Shown in pieces: positions 34,032 to 43,438 of a stretch of 64,000 bases of DNA (its first letter is position 1; each line of letters begins with the position of its first letter). Where the stretch lies: NCBI GenBank assembly GCA_937903135.1, contig CALDAH010000016.1, positions 7,883-71,882 of the forward strand, given 5' to 3'. The DNA is from an uncultured Alphaproteobacteria bacterium (GTDB taxonomy: Bacteria; Pseudomonadota; Alphaproteobacteria; Rs-D84). The notes below the pieces were generated by a model, which saw nothing but the letters and a program-made list of their open reading frames with translations, did not search any database and was not told where the DNA came from. The position numbers and the translations under genes were made by a program.

Positions 34032-34313
34032 ATGGACATACGTAAAAAAAATATTCAAAACCAAATACGCAATAGCAAAACTTTGATACGGTATAAAGTT
34101 TGCAGCTATGATGAAATCTATATTTTCAAAGATGATAATTATTATATTGAATCTTTATACCGTCATCCTGTTTATGACGGGGAAGGTTCTTATAATTTGT
34201 TAACAATATCAACGGATGAAAAAAACGCATACACAGAATATAGCGGTAAATTTGCACGTCAGACACATAAATTATTAGAAGAAAAATTCCATCATCAGGA
34301 AAAAACAAAATGA
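34032..34313 (+). CDS. Hypothetical protein upstream of tsaB
   Basis: 93 residues, not recognised. AGAGAAGAA precedes the ATG; the stop overlaps the tsaB start (ATGA), so translation is coupled. Mixed strand/helix composition with a strand-rich middle (IYIFKDDNYYIESLYRH, YNLLTISTDEKN) and an amphipathic C-terminal helix (FARQTHKLLEEKFHH). Possibly related to the preceding ORF. Confidence 0.6.
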   Translation: MDIRKKNIQNQIRNSKTLIRYKVCSYDEIYIFKDDNYYIESLYRHPVYDGEGSYNLLTISTDEKNAYTEYSGKFARQTHKLLEEKFHHQEKTK

Positions 34314-34852
34314 TTTTAATCATAAATACGTCCGGAACAGGCATAGAGTTTGTTCTGGGCGATAAATATTTACATATTGACGCCGAAAAGCAATCTATTG
34401 CCCTGCCCGCGGCCGCCGAAGAGTTTATAAAACAATCCGGTATTCAGTGGACAGATCTAACCGCAATCGGCGTCGTTACAGGCCCGGGCAGCTTTACCGG
34501 CATACGCTTAGGTATTGCATACGCCAAGGGTTTGGGGCTGGGGTTAAATATCCCGGTCGTTCCGGTAAATGCATTTGAATTATATATGGCTGCAACGCCT
34601 GATGCGTTTGTTGCAATTGATTCCGGACGTGGTGATTTCTTTGTTGCGTCCGAACATACTGCGCCATGTACAATGACAATTGATGAACTGGAAACACGTC
34701 AGATGGAATGTCCGCGAACCGTAGGCCATATTCCATTTGATTTAAAACACGCCACAGGTATCGTCGCAAATAAACTGGCCGCGGGTAATACCGAACCGGT
34801 TGTTCCGATGTATCTGCGGCCAAGCTATGCGGAAACAAATAAAAAATGTTAA
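34310..34852 (+). CDS. tsaB: tRNA t6A biosynthesis protein TsaB
   Basis: 180 residues, shorter than E. coli TsaB (231) but with the ASKHA N-terminal half intact: IINTSGTGIEFVLG, GVVTGPGSFTGIRLGIAYAKGLG and VPVNAFEL. TsaB lacks catalysis itself and supports TsaD in forming t6A37. It overlaps the upstream ORF by 4 nt and rimI by 7 nt, in the common tsaB-rimI order. The C-terminal half is reduced. Confidence 0.92.
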   Translation: MILIINTSGTGIEFVLGDKYLHIDAEKQSIALPAAAEEFIKQSGIQWTDLTAIGVVTGPGSFTGIRLGIAYAKGLGLGLNIPVVPVNAFELYMAATPDAFVAIDSGRGDFFVASEHTAPCTMTIDELETRQMECPRTVGHIPFDLKHATGIVANKLAAGNTEPVVPMYLRPSYAETNKKC

Positions 34853-35277
34853 ACGAACTGGCCGAACTTCACAGCAAATGCTTTCCCAGCAAACCATGGG
34901 CGGCGGATGATTTCAGTGCACTGAAAAAATCCGGCTGTGATATTATCGCCAGTCAAAACGGTTTTATTGTTTATCGCGTTATTATAGATGAGGCGGAAAT
35001 TATAACAATCGGCGTTCACCCAGATGCACGTCGCAGCGGTATCGCCGCGGCAATGCTGGGAATTATGGAAAACGATTTAAAAAAACGCGGGGTAAAAAAT
35101 ATATTCTTAGAGGTTGCTGAAAATAACACACCAGCGATTGGTTTATACCAACAAAATGGTTTCGTTAAATGCGGCAAACGTCCAAAGTATTATGACGGCA
35201 TTGATGCAATATTAATGACGAAAAACATTTCCCAGGAGGAATATAATGACCCGCACCCCGGATCTGCTGTTTCATAG
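34846..35277 (+). CDS. rimI: GNAT family N-acetyltransferase, RimI type
   Basis: 143 residues. The GNAT fold is evident from ITIGVHPDARRSGIAAAMLG (acetyl-CoA loop with R-x-x-G-I-A), IFLEVAENNTPAIGLYQQNGF and a C-terminal YYDGIDAILM. RimI acetylates the N-terminus of ribosomal protein S18; relatives act on other proteins, so the substrate is inferred from its place after tsaB. The 3' end overlaps radC by 32 nt. Confidence 0.88.
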   Translation: MLNELAELHSKCFPSKPWAADDFSALKKSGCDIIASQNGFIVYRVIIDEAEIITIGVHPDARRSGIAAAMLGIMENDLKKRGVKNIFLEVAENNTPAIGLYQQNGFVKCGKRPKYYDGIDAILMTKNISQEEYNDPHPGSAVS

Positions 35278-35986
35278 TGGTCATCGGCAACGCCTGACTA
35301 AAAAATTCTTAGATAACAAAGCCACTGATTATGAGTTATTGGAACTGTTATTAACATTTGGCATGGCCCGTCGTGATATGCGACCGCTGTCACGATTATT
35401 AATTAAAACATTCGGCAGCTATCACCAGGTTTTATCCGCCCCACGCGATAGGTTACTTGAGGTTCATGGCGTCGGACCGCGCCTGGCAACGCTTATACAG
35501 CTTGCCCATCAGTCTGCAATAATTGAATGTCGTGGCCGCTTAGATTCACAGCCTGTATTTCACGACGAACGGTCGTTGGCAAATTATTGCAAGCTTAACC
35601 TGGCCGGGAAAAACGTAGAAGAATTTCACGTTTTATATCTGGACAAAGACAACCGATTAATTATGGACGACCTGCATACCATCGGAACAGTTGATTCTGC
35701 CACAATATACCCGCGTGAGATTTTACGACGCGGACTATACCTGAATGCTGTAAATGTTATATTGGTTCACAATCACCCCAGCGAATGTGTATCTTTTTCA
35801 AAAGATGATATTATTTGCACCGAACATATCGTTCGCAAGCTGGCCGAAAACGATATCGGATTTTATGATCATTATTTAGTATCGGGAACAATGGTATATT
35901 CCATGATTAACTGTAACCTGTTAAATAAATCAGATATAGTTAAACAGACGCGCCAACAAAATCCAGTACACGATTATCAAATATAA
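35246..35986 (+). CDS. radC: RadC-family JAB/MPN domain protein
   Basis: 246 residues. The N-terminal UPF0758 helix-hairpin-helix region (LLLTFGMARRDMRPLSRLLIKTFG, LEVHGVGPRLATLIQLAH) precedes the MPN domain with the JAMM metal motif HNHPSECVSFSKDD. A strong Shine-Dalgarno (AGGAGG) stands before the ATG even though the gene begins inside rimI. The biochemical role of RadC is unsettled despite the DNA-repair name. The last 47 nt overlap the 3' end of the convergent helicase gene. Confidence 0.93.
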   Translation: MTRTPDLLFHSGHRQRLTKKFLDNKATDYELLELLLTFGMARRDMRPLSRLLIKTFGSYHQVLSAPRDRLLEVHGVGPRLATLIQLAHQSAIIECRGRLDSQPVFHDERSLANYCKLNLAGKNVEEFHVLYLDKDNRLIMDDLHTIGTVDSATIYPREILRRGLYLNAVNVILVHNHPSECVSFSKDDIICTEHIVRKLAENDIGFYDHYLVSGTMVYSMINCNLLNKSDIVKQTRQQNPVHDYQI

Positions 35987-37214
35987 CGTCACGCGGCCGC
36001 AGCCCGGTTGCGATATGAATATCGGCCGCACAACGCGTTCGGGATAATGCAACGTACGTCTGGCCGTGGGCAAACGCCCCGCGCGATATATCCACAACAA
36101 CCGCATCCAGTGTTTTCCCCTGGGACTTATGAATTGTCATCGCATACCCCAGGGCCAGCGGAAATTGTTTATATGCCCCGACCTCGTTTTCAACCAGATG
36201 ATCATGATCATCACGCGCGTATTCTATTTTAGACCACTTTTCAGGCTTTACCGTAACAACATCACGCGACGTGTTTAATAGCTCCACAGTAATCTCACGC
36301 GGGCCAAGGCTTTTTATAACCCCCATTGACCCGTTATGCCATTTATCAGAATTCTTTACAAAAACAACCAACGCCCCGGGCTTTAACGTTAAGTTTAATG
36401 GCGCGGGAACATCGCGTTCAGGGAATGTCCCGCTAAGTTCGCCATTATATACCACCTCGGGCGCATTGATTTGATTAAGCCGTTCGGTATTAATACGATC
36501 CGCCACCGCACGAAACGGTGTTATAATCACAGCATTTGCCCTGCGTTCGGGATCATCAATCCGACAGTTATTAAAGAAATTCAATGCCGATATATCCCCC
36601 GACCGCAAACGCATTAGATTATCCAGCAGCGCACGATCACTTTGGCGATAAACCATATCAAAATTAAATGTTAAAAAATCGGCACGTTTATATGCATGGG
36701 AATCAAAGAAATAAGCATTTGAATATTCATATTCGCGGGCATAAAAATCCATTGCGTCGCGTGTTATAACGGGCGGCAGCTGAAACAAATCCCCGATGGC
36801 AACAACCTGAATTCCGCCGAACGGGGCGTTACTGTGTCGCGCAGCGCGCGCCAGGTAATCCATCGCATCCAATAAATCCGGCGCGACCATTGAAATCTCG
36901 TCAATAACCAAGACATCCGTCGCTAATAAAATATTTCGTGTTTTAGCCTTTAGCTTAACCAGATCCAACATAATAAAATCACGTGGCGGGATTTGAAATA
37001 ATGAATGAATTGTCTGGCCGCCGATATTCAGCGCAGATACAGCCGTCGGACACGCACAAACCACACGTTTATTCGTCGCAGACTTTAAATAATTTATAAA
37101 CGTAGACTTTCCCGTCCCCGCCTGCCCCATAATTAACAGATTAGAACTTGTTAATTCTATGGTATTAAACGCGGCCAGCTGTGTTTCATTTAATATCGGT
37201 GCAATAAGGCTCAT
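35940..37214 (-). CDS. Pif1-like superfamily 1 DNA helicase
   Basis: 424 residues. Motifs: LLIMGQAGTGKSTFINYL (Walker A), LVIDEISMVAPDLLDAMD (Walker B), VVAIGDLFQLPPV (motif III), VYRQSD, and YAMTIHKSQGKTLDAVVVDI with YVALSRTR (motifs V-VI). This is the compact Pif1/RecD-like layout without extra N-terminal domains; it probably unwinds 5'-3' at forks or structured DNA. The substrate is inferred. Its 3' end overlaps radC. Confidence 0.9.
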   Translation of the reverse strand: MSLIAPILNETQLAAFNTIELTSSNLLIMGQAGTGKSTFINYLKSATNKRVVCACPTAVSALNIGGQTIHSLFQIPPRDFIMLDLVKLKAKTRNILLATDVLVIDEISMVAPDLLDAMDYLARAARHSNAPFGGIQVVAIGDLFQLPPVITRDAMDFYAREYEYSNAYFFDSHAYKRADFLTFNFDMVYRQSDRALLDNLMRLRSGDISALNFFNNCRIDDPERRANAVIITPFRAVADRINTERLNQINAPEVVYNGELSGTFPERDVPAPLNLTLKPGALVVFVKNSDKWHNGSMGVIKSLGPREITVELLNTSRDVVTVKPEKWSKIEYARDDHDHLVENEVGAYKQFPLALGYAMTIHKSQGKTLDAVVVDISRGAFAHGQTYVALSRTRCAADIHIATGLRPRDVIFDNRVLDFVGASV

Positions 37215-37280
37215 AGTCTATATATTTGCATAACATCTGATAAAAATAAAGAAGATATTAAAAATTTGCGAATTTTTGAC

Positions 37281-37308
37281 TTGCAACAAAACATAAATAA
37301 TATATAAT
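37281..37308 (+). promoter_or_regulatory. Promoter of tRNA-Met
   Basis: TTGCAA at 37281-37286, 16-bp spacer, TATAAT at 37303-37308, 9 nt before the tRNA. Confidence 0.75.
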
Positions 37309-37317
37309 GCTGCCTGT

Positions 37318-37394
37318 GGGTTAGTAGCTCAGTTGGTTAGAGCGGAGCGCTCATAACGCTTTGGTCGTGGGTTCAAGTCCTACCTAACCCACCA
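37318..37394 (+). tRNA. tRNA-Met (anticodon CAT; elongator, tRNA-Ile2 not excluded)
   Basis: Acceptor GGGTTAG / CTAACCC, D-arm AGCTCAGTTGGTTAGAGC, anticodon stem-loop GCGCTCATAACGC, T-arm GTGGGTTCAAGTCCTAC, discriminator A and encoded CCA. A CAT anticodon can also be lysidine-modified tRNA-Ile; initiator tRNA is unlikely because the acceptor has a normal 1-72 pair. Confidence 0.9.
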
Positions 37395-37408
37395 AAAAAT
37401 AATTTTTG

Positions 37409-37430
37409 CACGCCAGTGGCGTGTTTTTTT
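37409..37430 (+). terminator. Terminator after tRNA-Met
   Basis: CACGCC AGT GGCGTG followed by T7. Confidence 0.92.
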
Positions 37431-37514
37431 ATATTTTAAAAACTTTATTGTTTATTTTTCTCTTGCGCGATATATGCGTTTTTTTCTATCATTACCTATA
37501 AAAGAGAGGAAGAC

Positions 37515-40500
37515 ATGGAAAAAAAGCGCAATTTCCTTGGGTTTTTGGCATCTTTATTTATGATAGTTTTTACCAGCAGTGCCTTTGCCGCCGCTGGCTA
37601 TGTTTGTTCGACCAAGCAGTATACGTCATGTAATGCCGGCTATTATTTAACCGCCAGCGGCGTTGGAAATTCATGCAGCAGCTGTACAAGTGTGGATAAT
37701 AAATCACAAATCGGATCGGTTGATATTACCGGCGGGCGACGCATTCAGACATGTACCGGAAAATACGAAAGCAGTAAAGGCGACGGTACAATCGGAACAG
37801 CCGCATGTACAGGCTGCAGCGCGTCAACATATACATGTTCATGTAATAGCGGATATCACGTCGTCGGCAGCGGCGCGTCATGTACATGCGCACCGGACTG
37901 CAGCACGTCAAAGGCGTGTTCAACACTTGGCAGCGAATGGTCGGGGACATATGACGAATGCAAAGGCGATCAGGGATCAAAGTGTTCAAAATCATGTTCT
38001 GTGACATGCTCAGGCAATAATACCGCTGCATGCCCGGCAAACGCAACATGTACATATAATACATCGTATAAACACAGCGGCACACAGTACTATGGCGGCA
38101 CGTGTAATGCATCAGGGACATGCCCGGTTGCGACGGTTACATGTAATGCCGGATACTATAAAAACGCAAACGGGACATGCACCGCGTGCGAAGATGGATA
38201 TTACTGCACCGGGAATAATACCCGAACCGCGTGTACAACACTTGGCAGCGAGTATACAAAATCCGACGGATCTCGTAATGCCAGTTCATCGTGCTATCGG
38301 TCCTGCACAAAGCAATGCACATGTCCGACGGGTGCAAATTGCACAATTACCAATACAAACGGCACACAGCACTATGGCGGTACATGTAACGCCGCAGCAT
38401 CTGTCTGCACCGTCGCAAGCTGTCAGGCTGGCCGATATAAAAATAATAACGAATGTCCGTTATGTAATACACTTGGCGATAAAACATATACGCAATCTGC
38501 CGCAAATAATACCGGCGGCGCGACCAGCTGTTATAAGTCATGTACAAAGGCATGCACTCAGGTAAAACCCGCCCACGCGACAACTGTTACATATGGCAAT
38601 ACATCTACCAACGGCACGCAATATTATAATGGCACGTGTTCGGCGGCGACATCTAATTGCTCGGTTACGGTCACAGCCTGCGAAACGGGGTATAAGGTAA
38701 ACAGCGCAAAAACCGGATGTGATCTGGACGCATGGACAATTACATATAATACAAACGGCGGTACGAATGATTCACGTAATCCGGCCAATTATACCATTAA
38801 CACAGCCAGCTTTACGTTTTATGCGCCGTCAAAACAAAAACCCGGCTATACATTTGACGCATGGTATCGCGAACAGGCGTTTACCAACAAAATCACCGGC
38901 GTAACCCAGGGGACAACAACGGGTAATCTGTCGCTGTATGCAAAATGGAATGCCTGCGCGGCCAGTAATACCGCCGGGGCATGCGGATGTACATCGGCCC
39001 AGCATCCAAACGGCAGCGGATGCGCGAACTGCGTTGTATCATGCGCCGTGACAGTCGGTTATACATTGGGTGAATATAATGTATGTAACGGCCAAAACAA
39101 CGGAATATGCTATCGCAACTGCACAACTGCGGATGTGGCAAATTCGTCCGCGGTTAGCGGGACAGTAAAAAAATCCGGCACAAAAACATGTGCCGCGACC
39201 AGCTGTAATGCTAATTATTGGCTAAATAACGGTGCATGTTCACAGTGCGTTGCCAATGCGACCTGTTCGGGCGGATCGGCAACAAAACCTACATGTAATA
39301 CCGGATATACATGGAACAGCACGACGAAACGTTGTGATGCAAATCCTTATAAAATTACATTAAACGCGAACGGTGGATCGGTATCGCCCCAGGAACAGAC
39401 ATGCTATCATAATACCGCATGCGCTATATCCCCTGTCCCTGCCCGTGCGAACTATACATTCCTTGGCTGGAGCAAGAGTTCGTCATGCACAGATAAGGGA
39501 ACGTCGTTTACATTCACATCGGCGGCAACGCTATATGCATGCTGGGAACACACAACAACCGCATGCCAGGCGGGAAAGTATTATAACGCGACATCACGTC
39601 AGCATGAATCTTGCCCGGTTGGATATTACTGCCCGGGGACGGGGAATACATATGTTGATGTAACCGGATGCCGCACGGCATGTGTGGCCGGCCAATTATG
39701 TAATGGCGGCGCAACACAGCCTGGGACATGTCCGACGGGCCAGATATGCTCGGGTGGTCGCCCAAGTGATTGCCCGGATAAATCATATTGCTCGGGCGGG
39801 TTTTCAACAGCGTGTCCGGCCGGTGCCAGTGGCGCAGATAAAAACAGTACGTCTGCCGCGGGTTGCTATTTCACATGCCCGGGTAAAAGTACTGCACACG
39901 GAACACTATCGGTCGTAAATGCCAAAGAATACTATAACACGACATCTGCTAAATACCCGGCATGTACATATACCGCGCACTGCGACGATGGATATACCGC
40001 GTTAAAAAGCCCTGGCGTTGATCCGTCATGTATGTTCACAGACGCCTGCCCCGAGGGATCTTATTGTACAGGGGGCGTAAAATACGAATGCCCGGCCGAT
40101 CCAAATGGTCTGATCCCGACATCCGAACCGGATTCAGAACAGGTAACCGAATGCTATGTGGTTAATACAAATATTAATTTCGCGCATGGATCTGCCCGAT
40201 CACAGTGTTATTGGAATCCAAGCACACGAAACTATACCGCGGGTTGTATAATAACCGCACTTAGCTGTGATGCCGGATATTACTATAACGACGAAAACAG
40301 AACGGGCTGCTCGGTCGCGACAGACGGTTATTACAGCGGCGCCGGAACAATATATCAAACGCAATGCCCGGCGGGATATTCAGGATCAGACGACGGGAAC
40401 GACCCAGGTGCAACGCAGCGCGATACGGTTAACGACTGCTATGCCGAATGCGCCAAGGATGTAAATAACGCGTTATCTGTAACGCCGGCAGCACCTAAGG

Positions 40501-42149
40501 TATATTATTCAAACGGTGTATATCCAACATGTATATTCACAGTTGAATGCGAAACCGGTTATCATGCGGCAAATAATAATTCCAATAACCCGTCATGCCC
40601 GGCAAATGAATATATCGTCGTTCTGAATAAAAACGGCGGCACAGGAAATATCGCGGACAGCATTAATTGCACATTTAACAGTGGTGCATGCATGCTGCCG
40701 GGGATGGGCGACCTTAAACGCGCGGGGTATTCATCCGACCAAAAATGGTGCAGCACACCAGATGGTGAATTACCATGTTATCCGGCGGGATCGGTTGTTA
40801 CATCAAATATATCCCCAACGGGTTCTGCGGAAACATTGTATGCAAAATGGACACCGCGATTAATAACCGTTAACCTTAACGGCAGCGGCGCGCAGACAAA
40901 CGCTAATCCGGCGACAGTTTATATGCGCTATGAAGATGCGTGGTACTATAACGCCGATATTACATCTCCGATCAGCGCACTAAGTGCACTGCCGGAAAAA
41001 ACAGGCTATATATTTACCGGATATTATTCACAGCCAAACGCAAAAGGGACAATGATTATTGATTCAGACGGGACATTTGTTAACTCTGCGGCGACGCTGA
41101 CATTTGTAACAGAAACACCTGCGACAATATATGCGGCATGGGTTGTTGGAAAAACGACCTGCCCGGCCGGAACATACTATACAAATGAAACGGCCTGTAC
41201 CGAATGCCCGGCAAACCACTTCTGCCCAGGCGGCGACTTTGACACCGAAGGCGGCATCCAAGGATTAGACCTGTGCGCGGATTTAGGTGACGGCGAATGG
41301 CAGTATTCTGATGCCGGCGCAAAATCTGCGAACGCATGCTATCGCGCCTGCGAAGAATACCGCGTAACAAACGGTACTGCGACGCCGATAAATGACACCG
41401 AACAGTGGCCAAGCGCATGTCAGTTCAGCGGGACATCTGATAGCGGAAATCCGTGCGATATTATCGGTGATGCATGTATGGAAACATCGTGCATAAGCAG
41501 CTATGAACTGATTAATGGTATCTGTGAACCGTGTGCGCGCGAATACGCAATGTCATACGAGCCAACCGGTAATTGCGTAATTAAATCATGCGAAAGCGGC
41601 TATCATTCCAACAAAGGTTTATACTGTGAACCGGATGTTATGGAATGCAGCCAGCCGAATGCCGCATTCGCCGAACAGACCTGGAATCACAAGATCGGGG
41701 CATTTAGCGCATGTATAATCAAGGAATGCGACGCCGGATACCATATCGCATCCAACGCATGTGTTCCAGACGAAGAAGCATGTGTGGTTGAAAACGGTAT
41801 CGGAACGCGCGAATGGGATACTGCGGCGAACCGTTGGGGCGAATGCATTGCCACGTCATGTAATCCGGGATATACAAATGACCCGGGCGAGACGAACGAA
41901 CGCACCAAGCAGTGTGGCCAATGTAAAAATAAGTTCAGCACCCTCGGCCAGGTGGCCGTTAGCAGCTATGCCCACGGATGTGAAATCGCGACATGTATGT
42001 ACCAGGGCGAATTATATAATCTGGACGGGAATGAATGCGTTCCGATTTGCGAAGTAAACGGATATTCGGACGAAACCGGAACTCGTAAATGGGATGCGGC
42101 ACGTGGAAAATGCGTTCAGACATGTAACGAAGGATTTGTTCCATGGTAA
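37515..42149 (+). CDS. Giant secreted Cys-rich protein with InlB-type repeats
   Basis: 1544 residues with a signal peptide (MEKKRNFLGFL ... SSAFAA). Four Listeria-Bacteroides (InlB B/Flg_new-like) repeats are seen at about 407-478, 612-677, 1033-1112 and 1115-1209, recognisable by YNTNGG / LNANGG / LNKNGG starts and LYAKW-type ends. Between and around them lie Cys-rich modules of the type C-x-x-G-Y-Y and C-P-A-G (GYYKNANGTCTACEDGYYCTG; CPAGTYYTNETACTECPANH), with three parallel units near the start (GTQYYGGTC, GTQHYGGTC, GTQYYNGTC). No membrane anchor, beta-barrel or sorting signal is visible at the C-terminus. GAGGAAG precedes the ATG. Probably a surface or secreted adhesin-like protein; the export route beyond Sec is unknown. 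Confidence 0.85.
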   Translation: MEKKRNFLGFLASLFMIVFTSSAFAAAGYVCSTKQYTSCNAGYYLTASGVGNSCSSCTSVDNKSQIGSVDITGGRRIQTCTGKYESSKGDGTIGTAACTGCSASTYTCSCNSGYHVVGSGASCTCAPDCSTSKACSTLGSEWSGTYDECKGDQGSKCSKSCSVTCSGNNTAACPANATCTYNTSYKHSGTQYYGGTCNASGTCPVATVTCNAGYYKNANGTCTACEDGYYCTGNNTRTACTTLGSEYTKSDGSRNASSSCYRSCTKQCTCPTGANCTITNTNGTQHYGGTCNAAASVCTVASCQAGRYKNNNECPLCNTLGDKTYTQSAANNTGGATSCYKSCTKACTQVKPAHATTVTYGNTSTNGTQYYNGTCSAATSNCSVTVTACETGYKVNSAKTGCDLDAWTITYNTNGGTNDSRNPANYTINTASFTFYAPSKQKPGYTFDAWYREQAFTNKITGVTQGTTTGNLSLYAKWNACAASNTAGACGCTSAQHPNGSGCANCVVSCAVTVGYTLGEYNVCNGQNNGICYRNCTTADVANSSAVSGTVKKSGTKTCAATSCNANYWLNNGACSQCVANATCSGGSATKPTCNTGYTWNSTTKRCDANPYKITLNANGGSVSPQEQTCYHNTACAISPVPARANYTFLGWSKSSSCTDKGTSFTFTSAATLYACWEHTTTACQAGKYYNATSRQHESCPVGYYCPGTGNTYVDVTGCRTACVAGQLCNGGATQPGTCPTGQICSGGRPSDCPDKSYCSGGFSTACPAGASGADKNSTSAAGCYFTCPGKSTAHGTLSVVNAKEYYNTTSAKYPACTYTAHCDDGYTALKSPGVDPSCMFTDACPEGSYCTGGVKYECPADPNGLIPTSEPDSEQVTECYVVNTNINFAHGSARSQCYWNPSTRNYTAGCIITALSCDAGYYYNDENRTGCSVATDGYYSGAGTIYQTQCPAGYSGSDDGNDPGATQRDTVNDCYAECAKDVNNALSVTPAAPKVYYSNGVYPTCIFTVECETGYHAANNNSNNPSCPANEYIVVLNKNGGTGNIADSINCTFNSGACMLPGMGDLKRAGYSSDQKWCSTPDGELPCYPAGSVVTSNISPTGSAETLYAKWTPRLITVNLNGSGAQTNANPATVYMRYEDAWYYNADITSPISALSALPEKTGYIFTGYYSQPNAKGTMIIDSDGTFVNSAATLTFVTETPATIYAAWVVGKTTCPAGTYYTNETACTECPANHFCPGGDFDTEGGIQGLDLCADLGDGEWQYSDAGAKSANACYRACEEYRVTNGTATPINDTEQWPSACQFSGTSDSGNPCDIIGDACMETSCISSYELINGICEPCAREYAMSYEPTGNCVIKSCESGYHSNKGLYCEPDVMECSQPNAAFAEQTWNHKIGAFSACIIKECDAGYHIASNACVPDEEACVVENGIGTREWDTAANRWGECIATSCNPGYTNDPGETNERTKQCGQCKNKFSTLGQVAVSSYAHGCEIATCMYQGELYNLDGNECVPICEVNGYSDETGTRKWDAARGKCVQTCNEGFVPW

Positions 42150-42152
42150 AAT

Positions 42153-42178
42153 AATCCCGCCACATGGCGGGATTTTTA
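42153..42178 (+). terminator. Terminator of the giant protein gene
   Basis: ATCCCGCCA CA TGGCGGGAT followed by T5. Confidence 0.92.
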
Positions 42179-42206
42179 TTGCGTATTCTGTAACATAATA
42201 TAAAAT
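42179..42206 (+). promoter_or_regulatory. Promoter giving a predicted leaderless flavoprotein mRNA
   Basis: TTGCGT at 42179-42184, 16-bp spacer, TAAAAT at 42201-42206, ending 9 nt before the ATG. Confidence 0.55.
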
Positions 42207-42215
42207 TAAATCATA

Positions 42216-43373
42216 ATGAAATCGTATGATGTTATTATTATCGGTGGTGGCGCGGCCGGATTAATGGCGGCACGTTCGGCGTTAATGCGCGGGAAACGCG
42301 TCGCGGTAATTGATATGGGCGATCGCCCCGGGCGCAAGATTTTGGCATCCGGCGGTGGGCGGTGTAATATTACAAACGCGGCGGCGGCATATGATAAATA
42401 TTTTGGCAAAAACCCGATGTTTGTTCGCGGTGCATTAGCGCGTGTTTCACCGCGTGATATCCTGGATTGGATGGCGCGACATAAACTGCGCTGGACCGAA
42501 AAGGCCGCCGGCCAATATTTCTGTGCGACCGGCGCTGCGGATGTGGTTGCCGCCCTGATAAACGACACAAAAGAAGCGGAGTTTTTTAAAAATACAACTG
42601 TATGTGATATGCAAAAAACATCCGATGGGTTTATTGTATCCGGCCAGGGCCCGCGTTTTTATGCAAAATCTGTGATCGTGGCGACGGGCGGAATTTCGTT
42701 CCCGACACTTGGCGTATCGGATGCGGGGTATAAAATCGCAAAGAAATTTGGTCATCGCATTATCCCGGCGCGGCCCGCGCTGTGTGGAATTGCGACTAAT
42801 ATTTTCCCAACTGAATTGGCGGGGATTTCAATGCCTGTGGAAATTACAATTGGCCGCGAAAAAATTACAGATTCTGTTTTATTTACTCATTTTGGCATCG
42901 GCGGGCCGGCCGGATACCGAACAACCGTACGTGATATTAATTCTGATATTCATATTAATCTGATGCCCGCCAATAACATTGGCGATATATTACGCACATT
43001 GCGCCAGACGGCCGGGCGAAAAACGCTATCGGGGGGGTTATCTGAATACGTCCCGGCGCGCGTTGCAAAATGGATTGCGGCGGGCGACGGGCGAAATATT
43101 GCCGATATTCCAAATACAGATATTGATAAAATATCCGCACGTATTCATAACATTATAATACCGGCCGACGCGATTAAATTTCATAACCTGCAATCGGCCG
43201 AGGTTGTACGCGGCGGCGTTGATACGGCCGATATATCATCTAAGACCATGGAATCAAAGATTTGCCCGGGGCTGTTCTTTGCCGGCGAGGTTATGGATAT
43301 CGCCGGGGATTTAGGCGGATTTAACCTGCACTGGGCATGGGCGAGTGGAACGGTTGCCGGGATGAATGCATAA
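42216..43373 (+). CDS. NAD(P)/FAD-dependent oxidoreductase, BaiN/HI0933 family
   Basis: 385 residues. The FAD-binding Rossmann motif is VIIIGGGAAGLMAA at the N-terminus, followed by the family signature GRKILASGGGRCNITN. VIVATGG-type motif VIVATGGISFPTLG and a C-terminal GLFFAGEVMDIAGDLGGFNLHWAWASG complete the two FAD-binding parts. Members are annotated as HI0933-like or aminoacetone-oxidase-like flavoproteins; the physiological substrate is not established. Single gene between two terminators or promoters. Confidence 0.9.
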   Translation: MKSYDVIIIGGGAAGLMAARSALMRGKRVAVIDMGDRPGRKILASGGGRCNITNAAAAYDKYFGKNPMFVRGALARVSPRDILDWMARHKLRWTEKAAGQYFCATGAADVVAALINDTKEAEFFKNTTVCDMQKTSDGFIVSGQGPRFYAKSVIVATGGISFPTLGVSDAGYKIAKKFGHRIIPARPALCGIATNIFPTELAGISMPVEITIGREKITDSVLFTHFGIGGPAGYRTTVRDINSDIHINLMPANNIGDILRTLRQTAGRKTLSGGLSEYVPARVAKWIAAGDGRNIADIPNTDIDKISARIHNIIIPADAIKFHNLQSAEVVRGGVDTADISSKTMESKICPGLFFAGEVMDIAGDLGGFNLHWAWASGTVAGMNA

Positions 43374-43438
43374 AAGAATTCATACCTATGTAATTATGGA
43401 ATAAAAACTTCTATACTGCCCGGTGACAGGGTTAAGGT

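Noticed and set aside
37726..38121. ORFs of 60-130 residues on both strands within the giant protein gene
   Set aside because: Low-complexity shadows caused by the repetitive ACA/TGT-rich coding sequence.
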